In this document: one piece after another, positions 8,969-17,046 of the stretch
Layout: each line of letters opens with the position of its first letter
Numbering within the stretch: position 1 is the first letter of the stretch
Assembly (NCBI RefSeq): GCF_006494375.1
Contig: NZ_VHIZ01000050.1
Coordinates: forward strand, 310,001 to 374,000
Length of the DNA stretch: 64,000 nucleotides
Direction: 5' to 3'
Origin: Pantoea anthophila
GTDB lineage: Bacteria > Pseudomonadota > Gammaproteobacteria > Enterobacterales > Enterobacteriaceae
Notes under the pieces: model-generated
Databases searched by the model: none
Told to the model about the DNA's origin: nothing
What the model saw: only the letters and a program-made list of their open reading frames with translations
Made by a program: the position numbers and the translations under genes

Positions 8969-10537
8969 TTAGTGTGCTCCTGCACTGCCTTCGCTCTTAA
9001 TCGGCGACAGCAGCCAGCAAAATGGAATCAAAATCAGGGCGACAATACTCAGGCCTGAGAAAACATCGATATAAGCGAGAATGCGCGCCTGCGCGATCAT
9101 CTCCTGATAAAGCTGACCGGTTGCCAGCGTAACGGGATCGCCAACCGCCGAAGTAAAGTCGCGTATCGCCTGCGCCCAGTGCTGCAGCGTGATGTTGAAT
9201 TGCTCGTTCAGCGGCGTCATGTTGTGCACCATGTGCGCCGAGCGAACCTGCTCGCGCTCGGTAATGGCCGCGGTCGAGAGGGAAATCCCGATCGATCCGG
9301 CCACGTTGCGGAACATGGTAAACAGCGCCGAGGCGTCCGCATTAAGTCGCTGCGGAATGGTGACAAACGCGATGGTGGTCAGCGGAACAAACAGGAAGCC
9401 CAGCCCGATCGACTGCGCGCTGCGCATCATCACCAGCGTGGCAAAATCGACATTCGGTGCCAGGGTGGCAGAGTAGAAAAACGCTACCGCCAGACAGCTG
9501 AAGCCAAAGGCGATGATGTAACGCGTCTGAACAATCGGCATCAGCTTCAGCACCAGCGGAATCGTCAGCACAATCAGCACCGCACCGGGCGACAGCACCA
9601 GACCTGACCAGGTGGCGGTGTAGCCCAGGTCCTGCTGCGCCAGCTGAGGCAGCACGACAGAGCTGCCATAGAGGATCATCGCCATACCCGCCATTAGCAA
9701 ACCCGCTACCCAGAAGTTGCGATCCTTCATCACCAGGATATCGACCACCGGTTTGCGGGCATACATCAGCCAGTAGACGGCTCCGACGATGCCGACCAGC
9801 GCCAGAATGGCGAACAGCACGATAAAGTGAGAGGCGAACCAGTCCTCATCTTCCCCGCGATCCAGCATCACCTGCAGGCAACCCAGCCCCAGGGTAATCA
9901 GGCTGATACCGATGTAATCGATCTTAAGTTTGCCTTTGGCCCATTTGCGCTCCCACGGTGGATCTTCCAGCAGCTGATAGATTGCCAGCACGGTCAGCAC
10001 CCCGACCGGGATGTTGATAAAGAACACCCAGCGCCAGCTGTAGTTATCCGTAATCCAGCCACCCAGCGTCGGGCCAATCACCGGCGCAACGATGATGGCG
10101 ATAGAGGAGAGACCAAAGGCTTTGCCGCGATCTTCCGCTTTAAAGTAGTCGAGCAGCACAGACTGCTGAACCGGCTGTAAGCCGCCGCCGAAAAAGCCCT
10201 GCAGGACGCGGAACAGAATGATCTGCCACAGTTCGGTGGCGATACCGCACAGGAACGAACAGATGGTAAACATCACAATGCAGATCAGGAAAAACTGTTT
10301 GCGGCCAAACAGACGGCTGAAGAATGCAGAGATAGGCAGCACGATGCCGTTCGCCACCAGATAGGAGGTCAGCACCCAGGTTGACTCATCGTAACTGGAG
10401 GAGAGCGAACCGGCGATATGCGGCAGCGCCACGTTGACGATGGTGGTGTCGAGGATCTCCATAAACACCGCCAGCGTCACCGTGATCGCCACTAACCACG
10501 GTTTGCTGGCAGGTTTCCAGCTCTGCGCCGTACTCAT
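8969..10537 (-). CDS. EmrB/QacA-family (DHA2) multidrug MFS transporter
   Basis: Inner-membrane proton-drug antiporter of the 14-helix DHA2 family. The 522 residues show the diagnostic motif C region (VAPVIGPTLGGWITDNYSWRWVFFINIPVG, about 132-160) and the early motif LDTTIVNVALPHIAG. It overlaps the upstream adaptor gene by four bases (ATGA, 10534-10537) and is followed after one base by the outer-membrane component, so the three proteins are made together and should form an EmrAB-TolC-like complex. E. coli emrB is the nearest named relative; the separate outer-membrane gene in the operon argues for a paralogue with its own channel, so no symbol is given. Substrates are unknown. Confidence 0.92.
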   Translation of the reverse strand: MSTAQSWKPASKPWLVAITVTLAVFMEILDTTIVNVALPHIAGSLSSSYDESTWVLTSYLVANGIVLPISAFFSRLFGRKQFFLICIVMFTICSFLCGIATELWQIILFRVLQGFFGGGLQPVQQSVLLDYFKAEDRGKAFGLSSIAIIVAPVIGPTLGGWITDNYSWRWVFFINIPVGVLTVLAIYQLLEDPPWERKWAKGKLKIDYIGISLITLGLGCLQVMLDRGEDEDWFASHFIVLFAILALVGIVGAVYWLMYARKPVVDILVMKDRNFWVAGLLMAGMAMILYGSSVVLPQLAQQDLGYTATWSGLVLSPGAVLIVLTIPLVLKLMPIVQTRYIIAFGFSCLAVAFFYSATLAPNVDFATLVMMRSAQSIGLGFLFVPLTTIAFVTIPQRLNADASALFTMFRNVAGSIGISLSTAAITEREQVRSAHMVHNMTPLNEQFNITLQHWAQAIRDFTSAVGDPVTLATGQLYQEMIAQARILAYIDVFSGLSIVALILIPFCWLLSPIKSEGSAGAH

Positions 10538-11679
10538 TCCACCGTCACCTTGGGTTCAACAGAGAGACCTAGTGGCAATGGATGGTTGGGATCGAGCCCT
10601 TTATCAATCACGATTTTAACCGGCACGCGCTGCACGATTTTCACGTAGTTGCCGGTAGCGTTTTCTGACGGGAAGGTCGAAAAGCGTGAACCGGAGCCCA
10701 TCTGAATGCTGTCGACATGCCCTTCCAGCTTCATATCCGGCCAGGCATCGACGCTGATTTCAACTTTATCGCCCGGATTCATGCGCTCAAGCTGAGACTC
10801 TTTGAAGTTTGCGGTGATCCAGATGTCCGGTGAGACCAGCGAGAACAGCGAAGAACCAGCCTGCACCAGGGTACCCAGCTGAACATTGCGCTTGGTGATG
10901 AAGCCATCATAGGGCGCACGAACCTGGGTATAGGAGAGATTAAGGTCAGCCGTGCTGAGCTGCGCTTTTGCCTGCTCAACCTGCTGCTGACGCGCTTCAA
11001 CATTGGTTTCCTGCTGACGAATCTGCAGGGCAACCTGTGATGCGACTTCAACCTGCGCTTTAGCGCTCTGTAACTGCGCCTGCGCCGAGCGTAACTGCGC
11101 CGAGGCGCTGTCGATATTGCGCTGACTGGTGGCACGCGGATCGACGCCGCGCTGGCGACGGTAATCGGCCTGGGCGTTCAGCAGGTTGGCCTCCGCTTTC
11201 GCCTGGTCCGCCAGCGCCTGATCGCGCTGAGCCGGATACTGAACCCTGGACAGAGCCAGCTGCGCCTGCGCCTGATGAAGCTGCGCGACAGCTAAACCGA
11301 GCTGCGCCTGCGCCTGTTCACGCTGGGCGCGGTTGTCGCTGGGGTCGATTTCCACCAGCAGATCGCCCTTCTTCACCCGCTGGTTATCGTTTACCAGCAG
11401 CTTCACCACATAACCGGACGCTTTCGGCGCAATGGTCACCGCATCGCCTTCGGTAAAGGCGTCGTCGGTGGTTTCAATATTGCGGGTCGTAAACCAGAAC
11501 CAGAATCCAACGATCAGCATGATCACTACCACGACCGCCAGAATAATCAGCGGCTTTTTACCGGGGCGTTTGCGTTCTGGCTGCTGGTCGTTGTCCTTGT
11601 TTTCATCTGACTGACGGTTTTTATCCGTCGCGTTATCGGCATCCTGCTGGTGTTGATCGTGTTGGTTGTTCTCGCTCAT
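10534..11679 (-). CDS. EmrA/HlyD-family membrane-fusion (periplasmic adaptor) protein
   Basis: Periplasmic adaptor joining the MFS pump to the outer-membrane channel. A highly charged N-terminus rich in Gln, Asp and Lys is followed by one membrane anchor (LIILAVVVVIMLIVGFWFWF, about residues 43-62). Next come the biotinyl-lipoyl-like half motif (TEGDAVTIAPKASGYV), a long Ala/Gln-rich coiled-coil hairpin (about 105-225) and the second lipoyl half with the barrel domain (YTQVRAPYDGFITKRNV). ATG 11679 (MSENNQHD) was chosen; ATG 11688 and GTG 11691 are in frame, and the ribosome-binding site does not decide between them. It is the first gene of the efflux operon and overlaps the pump by four bases. 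Confidence 0.9.
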   Translation of the reverse strand: MSENNQHDQHQQDADNATDKNRQSDENKDNDQQPERKRPGKKPLIILAVVVVIMLIVGFWFWFTTRNIETTDDAFTEGDAVTIAPKASGYVVKLLVNDNQRVKKGDLLVEIDPSDNRAQREQAQAQLGLAVAQLHQAQAQLALSRVQYPAQRDQALADQAKAEANLLNAQADYRRQRGVDPRATSQRNIDSASAQLRSAQAQLQSAKAQVEVASQVALQIRQQETNVEARQQQVEQAKAQLSTADLNLSYTQVRAPYDGFITKRNVQLGTLVQAGSSLFSLVSPDIWITANFKESQLERMNPGDKVEISVDAWPDMKLEGHVDSIQMGSGSRFSTFPSENATGNYVKIVQRVPVKIVIDKGLDPNHPLPLGLSVEPKVTVE

Positions 11680-11827
11680 AGTTCCCATCACTGGCTAAGG
11701 CCCTGATTCCGGGCATAAAGGTCTAGTTAACCTTATATCGGAACCTGACAAAATCCAGCGCAACTTTACGAAACTTGAGAAATGGCGCACGTCCTGCCAC
11801 CTGATGAGGGTGGCAGGCGGGGTGGGA

Positions 11828-12937
11828 CTAATTGAGCAGCCGCAGCAGCAGCCAGCCGCTGGCCATCGACCAGGCGAGCAGAGGGAGTGAAAACAGGTGG
11901 AAACGCCACCAGACGGCCCGATCTTTTGCCATACGCAGCGCAATCAGGTTGGCCAGGGAACCCGGCAGCAGGCCGAATCCACCGATGTTTACCGCCCAGG
12001 CGAGCACATCCGTGGGTGGCACCTTTTGCAGCAGCAGAATCGTCGCCGGCACATTACTGATGACCTGTGACAGCCCGATAGCCAGCAGATAGAGCTGTCC
12101 ATGACCGAAGTGGGAAACCGCATCAAAGTGCGCCTGCATCACCGGCAGACGGGTCAGCAGGAAGACATCAATGAACATGGCGATAAACACCGCCAGCAGG
12201 CTCCAGTCAATGCGCAGCAGCACCGGGCGCGCCATGACCAGGAAAGTGGCGAGAATCAGCAGCAGCACCCAGCCGGTGATTTCCAGCTCCAGGCCGGCGA
12301 TAAACAGCAGGTAGAGCACCACGCTGACAATAAACAGCGGTTTCTGCCACTCAGGCTGTTCAGGATTGTCATGCTTATCAATCGACCGCTTTGGAAAGCT
12401 GAACCAGGTCAGGACCATCAGGCTCAGCAGCAGCCATGCCGCCAGCGGCAGCATCTGCACAATAAACGCGACAACACTGAGCTTGCCGTGACTCCATAAC
12501 AGAATATTCTGCGGGTTGCCGACCGGCGTCAGCAGCGAACCGGCATTCACCGCCAGCGCTTCAAAGATGATTAGCCGCGAGATGGGCAGATGAGAGAATT
12601 TGCGCAGCGTCAGGGTCAGCGGCACCAGAATAAACAGCGCCACATCATTGGTCAGAAAGGTCGAGAGCAGCGCAGCAGCCAGCACCATAAACAGCGCCAG
12701 CGCGCGTTCATGCCGGAAACGCGCAATCAGCCGCCCCCCCAGCACATCAAAATATCCGCTGGTTTCCAGCCCTTTGGTCAGGATCAGCAAACCGGTCAGC
12801 GTGATGATGGTGTGCCAGTCTACGGCACCTGGCAGATCGCCCCAGCGGAAATCCGCCAGAAAAGCCAGAACCACACCCAACACGATTAATAAATGCAAAA
12901 TAGAGTCGTGCAAAAAAGATCGAAGCAGTTGAGGCAT
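11828..12937 (-). CDS. ybiR: YbiR-like anion transporter (ArsB/NhaD superfamily)
   Basis: Polytopic inner-membrane protein of the ion-transporter superfamily that includes ArsB and dicarboxylate/citrate carriers. The 369 residues are mostly hydrophobic, with about ten helices and conserved FLTNDVALFILVPLTL and LLTPVGNPQNILLW loops typical of the group. It starts 20 bases after the mntR stop and is probably co-transcribed with it, as in E. coli, where ybiR follows mntR. Substrate is unknown. A GC-rich hairpin (11793-11817) lies downstream but has no clear T tract. Confidence 0.87.
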   Translation of the reverse strand: MPQLLRSFLHDSILHLLIVLGVVLAFLADFRWGDLPGAVDWHTIITLTGLLILTKGLETSGYFDVLGGRLIARFRHERALALFMVLAAALLSTFLTNDVALFILVPLTLTLRKFSHLPISRLIIFEALAVNAGSLLTPVGNPQNILLWSHGKLSVVAFIVQMLPLAAWLLLSLMVLTWFSFPKRSIDKHDNPEQPEWQKPLFIVSVVLYLLFIAGLELEITGWVLLLILATFLVMARPVLLRIDWSLLAVFIAMFIDVFLLTRLPVMQAHFDAVSHFGHGQLYLLAIGLSQVISNVPATILLLQKVPPTDVLAWAVNIGGFGLLPGSLANLIALRMAKDRAVWWRFHLFSLPLLAWSMASGWLLLRLLN

Positions 12938-12957
12938 GATGAGGGTACGCCTTAGCG

Positions 12958-13416
12958 TTAACGGGTTTCGGAGAACTTCTTAAACACAGCCAGAGTTTCA
13001 TCACTGACGTGATGCTCAATCCCTTCTGAATCACGTCGGGCAGTTTCAGGACTGATGCCCAACGCCAGCAGAAAACTTTCAACAATATGATGACGCGCAC
13101 GACTCTCTTCGGCCAGCTTCTCCCCTTCGCTGGTCAGAAAGACCCCGCGATAAGGGACCTGCTCGACCAGTCCGGCACTGCCCAGTCGTTTCAGCATTTT
13201 TGCCACGGTCGGTTGTGACACACCCAGGCGGGCTGCCATATCGACCTGACGTGCTTCGCCAAATTCACCAATTAAATCAGAGATTAGCTCAACGTAGTCA
13301 TCAATTAACTCCCGACGATGCGCTTCACGCACCTGCCGAAAACCTTCGACATGCTCTTCAATATCTTTCAGTGGTCCTTTTGGCGCAGAAACCACGCTTT
13401 TAGCACGACGACTCAT
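12958..13416 (-). CDS. mntR: Manganese-responsive repressor MntR
   Basis: DtxR/MntR-family regulator that binds Mn(II) and represses manganese-import genes. The 152 residues carry the winged helix-turn-helix ([38 protein letters not shown], about 59-95) and a short C-terminal dimerisation/metal domain with [13 protein letters not shown] and EGIEHHVSD. There is no SH3-like domain, as in MntR rather than DtxR. The start has GAGGA eight bases upstream. A promoter (minus strand TTGAGC-N16-TACAAT, 13475-13502) lies 59 bases upstream. It is divergent from the mntS homologue, whose promoter has an MntR-type operator. Confidence 0.95.
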   Translation of the reverse strand: MSRRAKSVVSAPKGPLKDIEEHVEGFRQVREAHRRELIDDYVELISDLIGEFGEARQVDMAARLGVSQPTVAKMLKRLGSAGLVEQVPYRGVFLTSEGEKLAEESRARHHIVESFLLALGISPETARRDSEGIEHHVSDETLAVFKKFSETR

Positions 13417-13474
13417 TCAGCTTCCTCATTATTATTTCCCGTACGGGCACTGCTGTACGGATTTAGCTGCGCTT

Positions 13475-13502
13475 ATTGTAAACCAGCCGCAAAGAAGCTC
13501 AA
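13475..13502 (-). promoter_or_regulatory. Sigma70-type promoter of mntR
   Basis: On the minus strand -35 TTGAGC, a 16-base spacer and -10 TACAAT are visible 59-86 bases upstream of the mntR ATG. Confidence 0.5.
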
Positions 13503-13513
13503 ATTTTTCCTCG

Positions 13514-13550
13514 TTAGCCTTGGCTAAAGGATATAGCCAGTGCTATATTT
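13514..13550 (+). promoter_or_regulatory. MntR-type operator and promoter of mntS
   Basis: Two adjacent dyads precede the mntS homologue. The first is TTAGCC-TT-GGCTAA (13514-13527). The second, ATATAGC-CAGT-GCTATAT (13531-13548), agrees with the E. coli MntR box at 16 of 22 positions when read on the minus strand. A promoter TTGGCT (13520-13525), 17-base spacer, TATATT (13543-13548) overlaps both, so binding of manganese-loaded MntR would block it. Matches to the consensus are from memory. Confidence 0.65.
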
Positions 13551-13666
13551 GTTGATAATGTAAGCAGCACACAGAGGATCCTTTGCGATCCTGGGTGGAT
13601 CCGGTGATGACGTATCTCACCTCAGGCTGCTGACGACCGCGTCGACAATGATTGGGAGGTGATTCT

Positions 13667-13858
13667 ATGAGCACCCTGAAATGTTGCTTAGATTGCAGCA
13701 AATGCTTCCAGGCTGAGAAGAGAACAACCACGGAGATGAAATCCTGGCTGTGCCTGCTGACGCGTTCCCCCTTCACGCTGCGTCTGATGTTGATTGAGAA
13801 ACTGCTGGGCCACAAACCCGCCGATCGTCGCTGTCAGAAGCTCATCTGGCGCGGCTGA
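13667..13858 (+). CDS. mntS: MntS-like small manganese-regulated protein with Cys-rich N-terminal extension
   Basis: Small protein made when manganese is scarce; E. coli MntS (42 residues) is MntR-repressed and raises available manganese. The last 40 codons, from the in-frame ATG at 13736, read MKSWLCLLTRSPFTLRLML and align with E. coli MntS at SPFxxRLML. They lie where mntS is found in E. coli, between mntR and ompX. The strongest start, however, is upstream: GGGAGGTGA seven bases before ATG 13667 gives a 63-residue protein whose first 23 residues include KCCLDCSKCF, four cysteines in a metal-site-like pattern. ATG 13736 has GGAG directly abutting it, a poor spacing. Either start is possible. 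The homology call is based on a short motif plus synteny and the MntR-type operator. Confidence 0.72.
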   Translation: MSTLKCCLDCSKCFQAEKRTTTEMKSWLCLLTRSPFTLRLMLIEKLLGHKPADRRCQKLIWRG

Positions 13859-13867
13859 CCCCTTTTC

Positions 13868-13905
13868 AGCGCCTCTCAGCCAGAGAGGCGCTCTCCCCTT
13901 CTGCT
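13868..13905 (+). terminator. Terminator of mntS
   Basis: AGCGCCTCT, loop CAGCC, AGAGAGGCGCT (13868-13892), followed by a pyrimidine-rich stretch CTCCCCTTCTGCTT. It lies ten bases after the mntS stop codon. Confidence 0.6.
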
Positions 13906-14042
13906 TATTTCCTTTTCTCTTATTTGGCCTGACACATCGCGCGCTCAACGGGCATCACGCTGCCGGCTATGAGGGCACAGAGATTGTCAGTGGGGGAAGA
14001 GAAAGGCGGGAGCCTGCATGGCGGAGAGAACATCAGCACAAT

Positions 14043-14072
14043 AAAAAACGGCCCCATAAGGGGCCGTTTTTT
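14043..14072. terminator. Terminator of ompX (bidirectional)
   Basis: A6, CGGCCCC, loop ATAA, GGGGCCG, T6: a symmetrical, very strong intrinsic terminator 21 bases past the ompX stop codon, working on either strand. Confidence 0.9.
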
Positions 14073-14093
14073 GGCGGGTCAGCTAAGCTAAAC

Positions 14094-14606
14094 TTAGAAG
14101 CTGTAACCTACGCCAGCGATCCAGGTACCCACGTCCACATTGCGGATGCGGCTCTGCTCGTAGCCAACGTCCAGCGCGACGTCCTGAATTGGGTTAAACT
14201 GCAGACCAGCACCGTAAGAGAAACCTACGTCGCTTGAATCAGTTTTAGCGCGTGAAGAAGTATCGTTCTGCTGGAATTTACCGTAGCCGATACCTACAAC
14301 ACCGTAGATGCTCGCCCAGTCGTTCAGACGGTAAGCAGGACCACCGGTCACACCGTAGTACTGGCCTTTGTTGTAAACGCCAGCTTCAGTGCGGTCTTTT
14401 TCGGTGTAGGTGAATGAACCGATCCAACCCAGTGGGTTAGAACCGTCTTCATAGCGGTATTTCAGGTTGAAGCCGTTAGCTTTGTTAGCCACGCCCTGAT
14501 AGTCGCTCTGCGCGTAACCACCAGTTACGGTGCTCTGTGCCATTGCTGAACCTGCAGATACTGCCAGTACACAGGCTAATGCTGAAAGACATGCAATTTT
14601 TTTCAT
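14094..14606 (-). CDS. ompX: Outer membrane protein X
   Basis: Eight-stranded outer-membrane beta-barrel of the OmpX/Ail family, linked to adhesion and stress resistance in enterobacteria. The 170 residues have a clear signal peptide (MKKIACLSALACVLAVSAGSAMA) cleaved before QSTVTGGYAQSDYQG; alternating strands follow and the protein ends in GVGYSF with the C-terminal Phe needed for barrel assembly. ATG 14606 has GAGGTGG upstream; the frame is open further but without signal character. The leader (minus strand from about 14650) is the region where OmpX mRNA is bound by small RNAs in E. coli; no such site is asserted here. Confidence 0.97.
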   Translation of the reverse strand: MKKIACLSALACVLAVSAGSAMAQSTVTGGYAQSDYQGVANKANGFNLKYRYEDGSNPLGWIGSFTYTEKDRTEAGVYNKGQYYGVTGGPAYRLNDWASIYGVVGIGYGKFQQNDTSSRAKTDSSDVGFSYGAGLQFNPIQDVALDVGYEQSRIRNVDVGTWIAGVGYSF

Positions 14607-14965
14607 AACCACCTCAAATGTGAAAATACTTCTCTCCTGACAACGCTGAAAATATAACAAAAAATAGCGAGAAACTCTGCCCGGATTTTGTTGTCTAACA
14701 GAAAGTTTGGTGTAACAGGACGTTAATGCGACATCCTATGTCATTCATTTTTCTTATAAAATCCGTCATCTTGCTGCAACAATCATTTTGTGCTGAATTC
14801 ACTCTTTAAGTTAAATCCTAAAAAATCCTGACATTTCTTTACCAAAATGGCACTGAATTCGGGCAAAAACTGCGCAACCCGTTCGCATTTAAAACGCAAA
14901 TTCGTGATTTTTTAGCCGCTCTTTCCTTTACACTGGTCGACTGATTTCGTCGATGACCAGGAAAA
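14607..14965. other. Intergenic region between ompX and rhtA
   Basis: About 360 AT-rich bases between divergent genes. A minus-strand -10-like TATATT at 14651-14656 probably belongs to ompX. No open reading frame, repeat or RNA gene was recognised in the rest. Confidence 0.45.
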
Positions 14966-14974
14966 GTGAACAGG

Positions 14975-15889
14975 ATGTCTGCCTCTCCCGCTGCTAAAAA
15001 CCTTACCCCGATTTTATTGCCGGTCGCCGTACTGCTGATTGCAATGCTGTCGCTTCAGGGCGGTGCATCCCTGGCGAAGTCACTGTTTCCTGCCGTTGGG
15101 GCGACCGGCATCACCGCCCTGCGCCTGGGATTTGGCACACTGATACTCTGCATAATTTTCAAACCGTGGCGTTTACGCTTCAGCCGCGAGCAGCGTCTTC
15201 CCCTTCTGATGTATGGCCTGGCGCTGGGCACAATGAATTTCACGTTCTATCTGGCTATCCGGACGGTGCCGCTGGGTGTGGCGGTGGGTCTGGAGTTCAC
15301 CGGCCCGCTGGCGCTGGCGCTGTTTGGTTCGCGCCGGCCGCTCGATTTTGTCTGGGTGGTGCTGGCCGTGATTGGCCTGTGGTTCCTGCTGCCGTTTGGC
15401 ACAGGCATGACCGCCATTGACCCCGTGGGGGCCGCGCTGGCTGTCGCTGCCGGGGCCTGCTGGGCGATCTATATCCTGGCCGGACAACGGGCCGGCGCGG
15501 AGCATGGCCCTGCTACCGTGGCAATCGGTTCGCTGATCGCCTCGGTTATTTTTGTGCCACTGGGACTGACCTTTGCCGAGAGTGGCATCTGGAACTGGGC
15601 GGTCATGCCCATCGCGCTGCTGGTCGCCCTGCTCTCCAGCGCCATCCCCTACTCGCTGGAGATGGTCGCACTCACCCGCTTACCGGCGCGCATCTTCGGC
15701 ACCTTGATGAGTCTCGAGCCGGCGATGGCTGCCTTTTCAGGGATGCTCTTTCTGGGGGAAACGCTGAGTGCACTCCAGTGGCTGGCGCTGCTGGCTATCA
15801 TCATCGCGTCGGCAGGATCAACGCTGACGATGCGGCCGAAAAAGAGCCAGCTGAACAACGTGGAATTATCCGGCGACACTCAGAAATAA
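14975..15889 (+). CDS. rhtA: Threonine/homoserine exporter RhtA (EamA/DMT family)
   Basis: Inner-membrane amino-acid exporter of the drug/metabolite transporter superfamily. The 304 residues form about ten hydrophobic helices in two EamA repeats. Motifs shared with E. coli RhtA are LQGGASLAKSLFP, GATGITALRLGFGTL, LEFTGPLALALFGSRRP and CWAIYILAGQRAGAEHGPATVAIGSL. A GTG at 14966 is also in frame: AGGA sits three bases before the GTG and twelve before the ATG, so the start is uncertain by three codons. Its place next to ompX and dps matches E. coli. A GC hairpin (GCCCGC / GGCGGGC) lies just downstream, without a T tract. Confidence 0.93.
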   Translation: MSASPAAKNLTPILLPVAVLLIAMLSLQGGASLAKSLFPAVGATGITALRLGFGTLILCIIFKPWRLRFSREQRLPLLMYGLALGTMNFTFYLAIRTVPLGVAVGLEFTGPLALALFGSRRPLDFVWVVLAVIGLWFLLPFGTGMTAIDPVGAALAVAAGACWAIYILAGQRAGAEHGPATVAIGSLIASVIFVPLGLTFAESGIWNWAVMPIALLVALLSSAIPYSLEMVALTRLPARIFGTLMSLEPAMAAFSGMLFLGETLSALQWLALLAIIIASAGSTLTMRPKKSQLNNVELSGDTQK

Positions 15890-16214
15890 GCGCGGCCTGC
15901 CCGCTGTTATGGCGGGCTAAATAACAATCATGCTCAACATGAGAATTATTCTTAACCGATTCATTCCTTTGCACTTTCTATTTTGAAACAGTCACTTACC
16001 GGTTATTTACAAAATAATTTAACTTACTGATTCATAATAAAATTTTCTTTATTTTATATTTTAACATAGTAGTAACCTTACTGAACCCGCGCGGCACCGG
16101 ACAAAGAGAGACACTATTTCATCCATTGATAAAGTCGTTTCTGCAAAGTTAAAAAGCGCTGCTATACTTATCCGGTACTTGATTAGGACAACCATCAAAG
16201 AGAGGACTGAAACG
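15890..16214. other. Intergenic region between rhtA and dps
   Basis: 325 bases. They contain a Fur-like palindrome TGAGAATTATTCTTA (15940-15954), an AT-rich block (15990-16080) and the dps promoter with -10 CTATACTTA (16162-16170), whose extended form is typical of sigma-S. No reading frame is supported. Confidence 0.5.
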
Positions 16215-16718
16215 ATGAGTACCGCTAAATTGGTTAAAACTAAATCTTCTGATCTGATTTACACCCGCAATGACGTAGCCGAAGACGAAAAGAAAGCCAC
16301 CATCGAGGTGCTGAATCGTCTGGTCGTCGAGTTTATCGACCTGTCATTGATCACTAAGCAGGCGCACTGGAACATGCGCGGTGCTAACTTTATCGGTGTA
16401 CATGAGATGCTGGATGGTTTCCGCACCGCGATTACCGATCACCAGGATACGATTGCTGAACGCGTTGTGCAGCTGGGCGGCGTGGCACTGGGCACCGCAC
16501 AAGTCGTGAACGACAAAACCCCGCTGAAAAGCTATCCGCTGAACATCCATAGCGTGCAGGATCATCTGAAAGCACTGGCCGATCGTTATGCCATCGTTGC
16601 CAACGATACCCGTAAAGCGATTACCGAAGTGAAAGATGAAGATACTGCTGACATCTTCACTGCGGCCTCTCGCGACCTGGACAAGTTCCTGTGGTTCATC
16701 GAAGCCAACATTGAATAA
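16215..16718 (+). CDS. dps: DNA protection during starvation protein Dps
   Basis: Ferritin-like dodecamer that binds DNA and oxidises Fe(II) with peroxide, protecting the chromosome in stationary phase. The 167-residue length equals E. coli Dps. The inter-subunit ferroxidase ligands are present: His51 and His63 ([17 protein letters not shown]) with Asp67, Asp78 and Glu82. The Lys-containing N-terminal tail ([12 protein letters not shown]) for DNA binding is kept. ATG 16215 has GAGGA eight bases upstream; the in-frame extension to 16179 lacks homology. The promoter has a sigma-S-like -10 (CTATACTTA), fitting stationary-phase expression. A hairpin terminator follows. Confidence 0.97.
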   Translation: MSTAKLVKTKSSDLIYTRNDVAEDEKKATIEVLNRLVVEFIDLSLITKQAHWNMRGANFIGVHEMLDGFRTAITDHQDTIAERVVQLGGVALGTAQVVNDKTPLKSYPLNIHSVQDHLKALADRYAIVANDTRKAITEVKDEDTADIFTAASRDLDKFLWFIEANIE

Positions 16719-16745
16719 GACTTAATGCAGTGACTGTGCAGTCAA

Positions 16746-16770
16746 TCAGGCGGGGAAACCCGCCTTTTTT
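16746..16770 (+). terminator. Terminator of dps
   Basis: CAGGCGGG-GAAA-CCCGCC followed by TTTTTT: a classical intrinsic terminator 28 bases after the dps stop codon. Confidence 0.85.
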
Positions 16771-16854
16771 ACGTCTGTATAACCCCGTTTTATGACCCTG
16801 TTAACAGTTCTTCTCTTCTTCGCTTCAAAGCTTCAACAACTGAGGCACACTACC

Positions 16855-16905
16855 GCTTGCACCAAAATCGCCACCTGCACCACAATAGAGCACCAAAACG
16901 GTGCA
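16855..16905 (+). promoter_or_regulatory. NtrC-binding sites upstream of glnH
   Basis: The best site, GCACC-AAAAC-GGTGC (16890-16904), is an almost ideal NtrC dyad. Two weaker half or full sites (TGCACCA at about 16857 and TGCACCA-CAA-TAGAGCA at about 16875) lie upstream in tandem. They stand 75-120 bases before the sigma54-like promoter, an enhancer arrangement like that of E. coli glnHp2. Confidence 0.7.
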
Positions 16906-16976
16906 AATGCAGAATAACCTGCAAAATCGCTTCAGCTGTGATATTTAACTCACTGATTTCGCGTATCTTGCAAAGT

Positions 16977-16992
16977 TGGCATAATTTTTTCA
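16977..16992 (+). promoter_or_regulatory. Sigma54-like promoter of glnHPQ
   Basis: TGGCATAATTTTTTCA matches the -24/-12 pattern TGGCACRNNNNTTGCW except for T instead of C after TGGCA and T instead of G in the -12 element. The upstream NtrC box makes this the likely nitrogen-regulated promoter of the operon. Confidence 0.55.
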
Positions 16993-17046
16993 TATGACAA
17001 GCCGAAAACGCAGGTCCTGCCGCCTGAGTGTAAAAAGGAAAAAATG

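Larger units (their letters stand above)
16719..17046. other. Intergenic region between dps and glnH
   Basis: 328 bases holding the dps terminator, then the nitrogen-control region of glnHPQ (NtrC-like boxes and a sigma54-like promoter, listed separately). Nothing else was recognised. Confidence 0.6.

Noticed and set aside
11793-11817. Hairpin CCTGCCACC / GGTGGCAGG downstream of ybiR considered as a terminator
   Set aside because: No T tract on either side; could be structural only.
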